A stretch of 5,011 nt of DNA, from contig JAKQSG010000037.1 in NCBI GenBank assembly GCA_029563245.1, positions 1 to 5,011 on the forward strand, read 5' to 3'. Below are positions 1-5,011 of the stretch, piece after piece. The notes beneath the pieces are model-generated. The model worked only from the letters and a program-made list of their open reading frames with translations. It did no database searches and had not been told where the DNA came from. The stretch comes from Candidatus Omnitrophota bacterium (GTDB lineage: Bacteria > Omnitrophota > Gorgyraeia > Gygaellales > Profunditerraquicolaceae). Every line of letters starts with the position of its first letter. Position 1 is the stretch's first letter. The position numbers and the translations under genes are program-made.

Positions 1-1443
1 GTTTGTTCCAATCCCGCCATTTTTGTTAAAAGGTATCAAGTTATCTTTACTACTATCATAAAATGGCAGATAAACATCTTGGGAACTGGTTTGCTTAATA
101 ACAAATAATATCTGCACAATTTCATCCCAACCTTTTAAAACACTTAGGGATTTAATAATCTTCAGTATATTTTTATTTCTGAAATCTAATAAAATCTCTG
201 AAACCTCAAGCAAATTAGGCGTCTCAACAAATAAGACTTGTTTTTTAGGGTCTTTCTTATCTTGCTCTTTAACCAAGATACCTCTATCTTCTAGAATTGT
301 CTTAAGTTCTCCTATAAGCGAATTGGCATCTGGGTTATTAGCAAGATCAAGGTTCAAAATAGCTCCCAAACTAACCATTCTGAATCCATTCCTTGTTCTT
401 ATCGCATGTTTACCCCAAAGAGTCGCTTCTTGAAATATCTGCCTAAGCTTCAAGGCAACAAGTTCTCTGTATTGAGGATACCTCTGCATAAATATACTTT
501 CTAACATAGCATTTTTTAACTTCATTGCATTATTTCTGTACGCTTCTTCCAGGGAATCATAGAGTTTAGTAACCTCTCCGATAGCCTGATGATAAATAAA
601 ATCTCCTTCGTCGAAACTTAAACGCTGGTGATATTCAATATAATCGCGCGCCTCGGATTCTACGACAAAACTATTATTCGGACGCCGCTCGTTCATAAAT
701 CTCTCAATGGTATTTATAAACATACCAAGTTCGTCCTCAGACATAATATTGCTAAGCTTCCCAAGAATAGCGTTAAAATCCGTATATTCATCTATAGCCT
801 TATTCATTAATTCATCATTAACTGCCTTTTTAAAATTTCCTCCCAGGTTACGCAAATATGTTAAGGTATTATGCCATTCCGCATAATAATTCCTCGCGCA
901 ATATCCTAAAAGTGAAGTTTTCCTCCCGTCTTGAGGATTATTATCAAAAGTACCTAGCTGCGCTGAGCTTTCCCAAGTATGAGTATATATCTCACCGGCA
1001 GTCTGGACATGTGAAGAGCTAGCTTGAATATTCGCAAATACGTCTGGCTGGGGTTTTTTATTGCTTAAAGCAAAGAAGGCATTATACAACGCCTCAAAAC
1101 CTTCATCAGAAACAGGCCTCAAGAACCTTCCCTCCCTAGGATCAGCAACCGCCTTTAGCCAGGAATCCATTTCTCTCTGGCTCATTTTCCCAGTGCGACG
1201 TAACAAAATTACACCCCTTGTAAAATAATCACGGACACTCTCTCCATTGGGTAATAGCCCGGTGTGCTTATCTTCTATTTCAATAAATTCAAGGAACCAA
1301 TCCTTAAATACTTTATCCCAATTTACCCCCCATCGTAAAGCTGGACCTGACGGAACACGGCGGCACATATCGGCAAAGAATCTCCAGTTTATATGGAAAA
1401 TCCTGAATGGAGAGAACGAACGAATACCTATTAATGATCGGCC
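1..1443 (-). other. Large cytoplasmic domain, C-terminally cut by the window edge; GT48-like candidate (residues 1191-1670)
   Basis: Seen: about 480 soluble residues with several recognisable blocks: GKMSQREMDSWL (1274-1285); RPVSDEGFEALYNAFFALS (1298-1316); a D-G (1361-1362) followed by TSLLGY (1365-1370) and then YYAEWHNTL (1375-1383); LWGKHAIRT (1531-1539) followed by AILNL; and IPFNKNGGIGTN at the end (1659-1670). Known family, from memory: GT48 enzymes have, in order, an S-x-x-x-[MV]-x-x-L segment, a P-[SA]-N-x-E-A-x-R-R-[IL]-x-F-F-x-x-S-L block, a D-G-x-S-[IL]-L-x-Y-L...[YF]-P-x-E-W-x-x-F block, an L-W-A-S-x-R block, and then a G-[ED]-G-K...N-Q-N-H-A block. The first three compare well here; the last two are weaker. 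Several usual residues are missing (no RR, no WAS). Inference: a divergent glucan-synthase-type domain that would use a nucleotide sugar in the cytoplasm. The decisive downstream motif is outside the window. Confidence 0.42.
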
Positions 1444-4400
1444 TGTCTTACTCCACAATTCACTACTTAATGATATATAGCTCTTAATAGAAGTTAAAAG
1501 ATGATAAATTGAAATCAAGGTAGGAATCGCGGTTAATACCCATAGGCTTAATGTAAATAAGAACCCGCTGCTGGCAACCGAAACTATAGCTGTAAGTTTG
1601 CCAAACAAGAAATAAGGTAAAATATACCCCCAATACAAAGAGAATATAAACCATATTGAACCAAAGAAAATACGCTCCAAGCGATTATTAATCTTCCCTA
1701 AGGCCAATACCGGCAATATGGTTAATAATAAGGTCCCTGCAATAGCTGCGGAGAGATAAGGGGGTACCCAAATGCTAATGCCTACCGCAGAAATAAGGGT
1801 GGCAAAACTTATGAATACAATCGTCCTTCCGACTCCTTTATTTATCCCCCAATAATTACTCTTTAATAAAGGCGCAAGAATACGCAGCAGATAAAGATTA
1901 GCCATACCCAGCCAATGCCTGGTTAATTCATCTAACTTGGCCGTTCTCGGGTAAATCTCTTTTGACAATTCTAAAGTTTTATCCTTAAGCGGCTTAATAA
2001 ATGGTATATAGCTAAGTGTAATAAAATTGATAACCGGTTCTGCCAACAACTTATCACTAACTTTTGCGTTAAAAGGAATGTTAACCTTATGGTAATCCTC
2101 TAATAGTTCTCTAGCCTTAATAGCTACGGCTTGATAAATAGTATCGAATTCTAAAGTAGTATTTATAACTCCTGCGCCTTGATTATTTGCTATACTTTTG
2201 ATCAGGCCCTCGTGCATTTTAAAACCTTCATCCCCTTTCTTTCCAAGAAAAACAAAGAGCGAAAAGAAATCAAGATCAGAGAATATCTGAATAAGCTTGA
2301 AAGGCAAGTTAGCCCCGGACTCTGTTATGTGCTTTAATATGCCGTTCTGTTTACCCCCCTTAGCCTCAAGAAACATCATCTGGAATAAAGGAGTATAAAA
2401 ATCCCGGTGATTTCTGATACGTTTCATTACTGCCTCGGCAATATCATTGTCGCTTTTTCCTGCCTTTTGCTCATCATGTAATATCCTTACAGCATCACGG
2501 GCTACAAATACGGCAAATGGGAATATGTCGCTTAATGACCCGGCAGAATATTCATTTGTCTGAGAAGGATTGAGCTGAAATAGCTTCAGAAGAATTAGCT
2601 CTTCTAAGGTCTCGGGCTCCATAACTTTAACCATAGTATAAGGATTATAAGCATGCGCCTGTTTATCGTCACTTGCTTCAACAGGAATCTGCTTCGAAGA
2701 AAGCATGAGATACCTTGCAGCCTCAGCAACAATAGCCTCAAATACTTTCTCTAAATCTTCAATTCTTGCCAATTTGCTCTGAGCGAATCCTCCATATGAC
2801 TGCGCATATACCTTATCAAAAATCGGCCTTAGAATCTTTTCTCTTAACATAATATGGACAAAAGCTTTAAAAGAAACGTAGGAATGCTGCTCCAGGTACT
2901 GCCTGGCATGACTATTGACTTCGGAAACAGTATCCGCCCCAAAATACTGTATACGCATTAAATATTGCAAGAAACGTGCCTCTGGCGTGGGCAAAAGAAG
3001 ATTTAATTTGTCCTGCCAGCCAGCAGTATTCGCAGCAATCAAGTCCAAGACACGCTTCTCAGAAATAGAGATTAAAGACTTCTTAAGCCACTCTGCATGT
3101 AAAGAACCTTCTCTTCTAGGAAAAGCGGGATCCTTCAATAAATTTTCCATATCGCGAACCGTAATCAACCCTTTCCCTAATAAAACCTCAATAACTATAC
3201 TGCTTAAAGATGCTTTATCTATTGACCTAGGATCGGTATTCTCCTCGGAAAAAAGCAAGGCTCCCTTGTTATACAATCTAATAACTTCAGAGACCTCATT
3301 GTCAGAAAGCATACTATTCATGGACAGATACCCACGCAGTAAATTCTCACCTTCTTGGTTACTCTTTAAATTTTTACCCAAGATAAACGGTCCGCTAACT
3401 TCACGCAGAATAATTAATTTTTTCGCTAAATCAGCATTCTTTGTTATGCTGCACAAAGACCTGACTGAGGCTGTATTGACATTATGATTACGCCATAATC
3501 TTTTTATCCTACCCATCAATCCCAATAGAGACGGCAAGGAGAATAATGAAAACAGGCCTAAGAGTACAATAATCCAGATATTAATCTTTTTGAATGAGAA
3601 ATGTAGAAATTCCCTGGTACTATCGATGTAAAGCCGATTACGCACTTCAGAAGGGACATAATCAACAGCGGTTTTCAACTCTACTGTCCTCTGATTAACC
3701 ACCCCTCCTCTAAGCCTGCTGATTAAGGACCTGATATCAACGCTATCCTTACTTATCCTCTTACCTCTGATATTTTCTGCTAAAGGAGCATAAATCGAAT
3801 TAGACAAGCGGTCATTTTCATCTTTTGGGTTATATACGTTGCGATGGATACCTGACTCATCAATTGTCACCCAAAGATTACCGTCACGAAACAAATTAAC
3901 CCTATTAGGCGCAATAGGCGTAGGAGAAACAACATCCTCGGTATTGTAAAGGTAGCTATGGCCGTTTTCCGCATACGCGAAAATCTTGAAATTACTATAA
4001 TAATCTTCTCTGCTTCCAAAAACAAGGTTAGAATATCTCGTGTTTTCATAAACCCTGAAACGTTCATGTGCCCCGGTTACCATCGTAATGTGAAAAGGCA
4101 GTCCATCTTTGGTATACAATTTCCAACCCTCATTAATATAATGCTGCCATACTACATCTGATTTAAAGTTATACCCGATAAAGATCGGACGGTTATTATA
4201 CTCGTTGCTATTGCTAAACTCATAAACTACCCTGTATATATACTCTTCGCCTACTTGCTCATTATATTTAGTAACTCTTATTACTCGCTGGATTTCTGGT
4301 GCAGCTACTACTTCTCCTGCCGATATACCGAAAGGAATGTTGGGATTGTCATTTTCAAAGAGTATAAACCTTAAAGCTCCGGAATCAACACGTAAAAAAT

Positions 4401-5011
4401 CCCTTCTTAACGGATCATTTATCTGCATATATCTTGTAAGCACTGGAACCCTAATTTCTCCGGAGGGCGTATCCGTAAGGAGATATTCGGTTACTTTTAC
4501 CAACGAAGCGCTAGAATGTATATCCACTCCAAAAGTAGATAGCTCATTCCTTAGCCCTTCTTTAACTCCATATTCATCCAGAATATCTTTGCAGGTCATT
4601 AAACGACCTTCGTTGCCTGGTAATAGCAAGAATTTTAATCCATTATGAGAGAACTTATAACCTTCGATAGAGTTCTCATTAAAAAACTCGGTGTTAATAA
4701 TAGTATCTGCCTGGGCATCACTTGTAACAAATATAAGGATGCGTGCATGCGGGTCATCCCTTAAGCGATAATTAAATTTTACTCCATCATTTCTAATCCT
4801 GACCTCTTCTTTGACAATTATCAAATCTCCCCGTACCCCTAATTCATCAACAATATTTCGGATCCCCCTTAAAAGACAAGAACTGGCATCTTCAGTAAAA
4901 AATCCCTGTAACCCCCTGGGCCCGTGCTTCTTATCTTGTCCATCAGCAGATATTAATAAATCTTCTATTATTGACTGGATTCCTGTTATTGCATCATTGG
5001 ATACACTAATT
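1..5011 (-). CDS. Giant multi-domain membrane protein, partial at both ends; possible GT48-like (1,3-beta-glucan synthase-like) glycosyltransferase
   Basis: Seen: the minus-strand frame whose codons end at base 1 has no TAA, TAG or TGA over 1,670 codons, and its composition is protein-like throughout (hydrophobic helices, amphipathic helices, beta-rich stretches). No start is chosen because the frame is open at the upstream edge. Internal Met codons such as the one at 4597-4599 have at most a weak Shine-Dalgarno-like sequence, and coding-like sequence continues above them. Domain order: extracytoplasmic-type region (about 1-470), one membrane helix (476-498), cytoplasmic helical region (500-1030), four membrane helices (1063-1169), and a large cytoplasmic region (1170 to beyond 1670). 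Known family: eukaryotic FKS/callose synthases are about 1,800-1,950 residues, with an N-terminal domain, a helix cluster, a cytosolic GT48 domain and a second helix cluster. Inference: blocks at residues 1275-1386, and more weakly 1531-1561 and 1645-1670, match that GT48 domain as I remember it, so the role may be synthesis and export of a beta-glucan-like polymer from a nucleotide sugar. The full protein should be longer than usual GT48 enzymes. No neighbouring gene is visible. I am certain of the coding frame but unsure of the function; another large membrane glycosyltransferase (for example an NdvB/GT84 type) or an unrelated giant protein is possible. Confidence 0.93.
1501..1827 (-). other. 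Four-helix membrane cluster (about residues 1063-1169)
   Basis: Seen: hydrophobic spans at about 1063-1082 (starting TIVFISFATLISAVG), 1086-1104 (LSAAIAGTLLLTILP), 1114-1136 (IFFGSIWFIFSLYWGYI) and 1139-1169 (a long span that could be one tilted helix or two short ones). The only strongly basic loop, GKINNRLER at 1105-1113, lies between the second and third helices. Putting that loop inside gives two hairpins, with both the preceding and the following domains in the cytoplasm. An amphipathic helix at 1031-1050 precedes the cluster and may lie on the membrane face. FKS/callose synthases carry about six helices at the equivalent place, so this cluster would be a reduced version. It probably anchors the large domain that follows and may form part of a polymer exit path. 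Confidence 0.8.
1921..3513 (-). other. Cytoplasmic, mainly helical region (about residues 500-1030), with a segment resembling the FKS1 N-terminal domain
   Basis: Seen: about 530 residues of amphipathic helices with many charged residues and no clear membrane span. At residues 725-757 (bases 2740-2838) the pattern is KILRPIFDKVYAQ, then a GG turn, a Ser/Lys/Arg stretch, and R-I-E-D-L-E-K-V-F. Known family, from memory: the FKS1 N-terminal domain (Pfam FKS1_dom1) has a conserved stretch with a V-x-T-P-[IL]-Y helix, a basic linker and a [GN]-Y-D-D-[LV]-N-x-x-F-W ending. Spacing and chemistry agree, but the terminal Trp and the first Thr are absent. Its position, before a membrane cluster and a large cytosolic domain, also agrees. 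Inference: this may be the regulatory or structural N-terminal part of a GT48-like synthase. The rest of the region, including residues 771-970, is unrecognised. The similarity is short and could be chance in helical sequence. Confidence 0.4.
3517..3585 (-). other. Single transmembrane helix (about residues 476-498)
   Basis: Seen: a continuous hydrophobic run starting INIWIIVLLGLF and continuing through SLPSLLGLMG, about 23 residues. It is followed at once by the basic stretch GRIKRLWRN (residues 500-508), with only two lysines just before it. By the positive-inside rule the C-terminal side is cytoplasmic and the N-terminal side is outside. This helix separates the beta-rich region from the cytoplasmic helical region. 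Confidence 0.85.
3601..5010 (-). other. Predicted extracytoplasmic N-terminal-side region (residues 1-470 of the visible protein)
   Basis: Seen: residues 1-160 alternate helices and strands. Residues about 160-410 are dominated by short strands rich in Tyr, Asn, Asp, Phe and Val, with DG turns such as KLYTKDGLP (297-305) and LFRDGNLW (373-380). A Pro-containing linker, SPTPIAP, lies at 362-368. Residues 411-470 are more charged and lead into the first membrane helix. There is no hydrophobic stretch long enough for a membrane helix in this part. Inference: the basic residues after the helix at 476-498 put that side in the cytoplasm, so this region should lie outside the membrane. Its fold could be a beta-sandwich or propeller-like carbohydrate-binding or scaffold domain, but I do not recognise a family, and no catalytic motif stands out. 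Eukaryotic GT48 enzymes have no such ectodomain, so it would be an addition. The true beginning, and any signal peptide, lie above base 5011. Confidence 0.5.

Noticed and set aside
2915..3487. A 190-codon ORF on the plus strand, the longest on that strand
   Set aside because: It lies wholly opposite the long minus-strand frame, has a low-complexity Ser/Lys/Phe-rich product with no recognisable motif, and no convincing ribosome binding site. It is best explained as an antisense shadow.
3867..4161. Overlapping short ORFs on both strands (66 and 67 codons), one with a hydrophobic end
   Set aside because: Both overlap the long minus-strand frame. The hydrophobic tail of the minus-strand one comes from reading the beta-rich region in another frame. 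There is no family match or start signal.
4597..4630. A possible internal start (Met codon at 4597-4599 with a weak AAGG-like sequence upstream)
   Set aside because: The same frame continues above it for more than 130 codons with protein-like composition and no stop, so the Met is most likely internal to the gene.
1..5011. Possible NdvB-type cyclic beta-1,2-glucan synthase (GT84 plus GH94)
   Set aside because: I see no GH94-like or glycoamylase-like motif in the window, and the cytosolic blocks compare better with GT48 as I remember it. It is kept only as an alternative that a profile search could revive.
1..5011. Repeats, CRISPR arrays, tRNA or rRNA genes, insertion sequences and intergenic regulatory sites
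   Set aside because: I found no spaced direct repeats, terminal inverted repeats, cloverleaf-like sequence or gap between genes. The whole window is occupied by one coding frame.

Overview
The window lies entirely inside one very large protein-coding gene on the minus strand. Read as the reverse complement from base 5010 down to base 1, one frame stays open for all 1,670 codons with no stop, so neither the start nor the end of the gene is present. The plus strand and the other minus-strand frames hold only short ORFs, which look like shadows. I see no intergenic DNA, RNA gene, mobile element, CRISPR array or terminator. Residue numbers below count from the first full codon in the window (residue n covers bases 5011-3n to 5013-3n).

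Layout in protein order, from high to low coordinates: (i) residues 1-470, a soluble region that is alpha/beta and then strongly beta-rich and Tyr/Asn-rich, predicted extracytoplasmic; (ii) one membrane helix, about residues 476-498, followed by a basic stretch that argues for the C-terminal side being cytoplasmic; (iii) about 500 residues of mainly helical cytoplasmic protein; (iv) two predicted membrane hairpins (four helices) between about residues 1063 and 1169; (v) at least 500 residues of cytoplasmic domain that runs off the window at base 1.

The best functional lead is from remembered family sequences, not a search. Region (v) carries blocks, in the right order, that resemble the central cytosolic domain of GT48 1,3-beta-glucan (callose/FKS) synthases. 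Region (iii) has one segment resembling the FKS1 N-terminal domain. The order of regulatory domain, membrane helices, large cytosolic domain also fits that family. If correct, the protein is a divergent GT48-like polysaccharide synthase with an extra extracytoplasmic domain at its N-terminal side. The window stops just before the place where the GT48 signature motif should lie, so the call stays tentative.

Organism: the DNA is AT-rich, intronless over 5 kb, and uses many ATA (Ile) and AGA/AGG (Arg) codons. The size of the ORF and its mix of membrane and soluble parts recall uncultivated bacteria known for giant genes, such as Omnitrophota. This is a weak inference, and an intronless eukaryotic gene cannot be excluded from this window alone.
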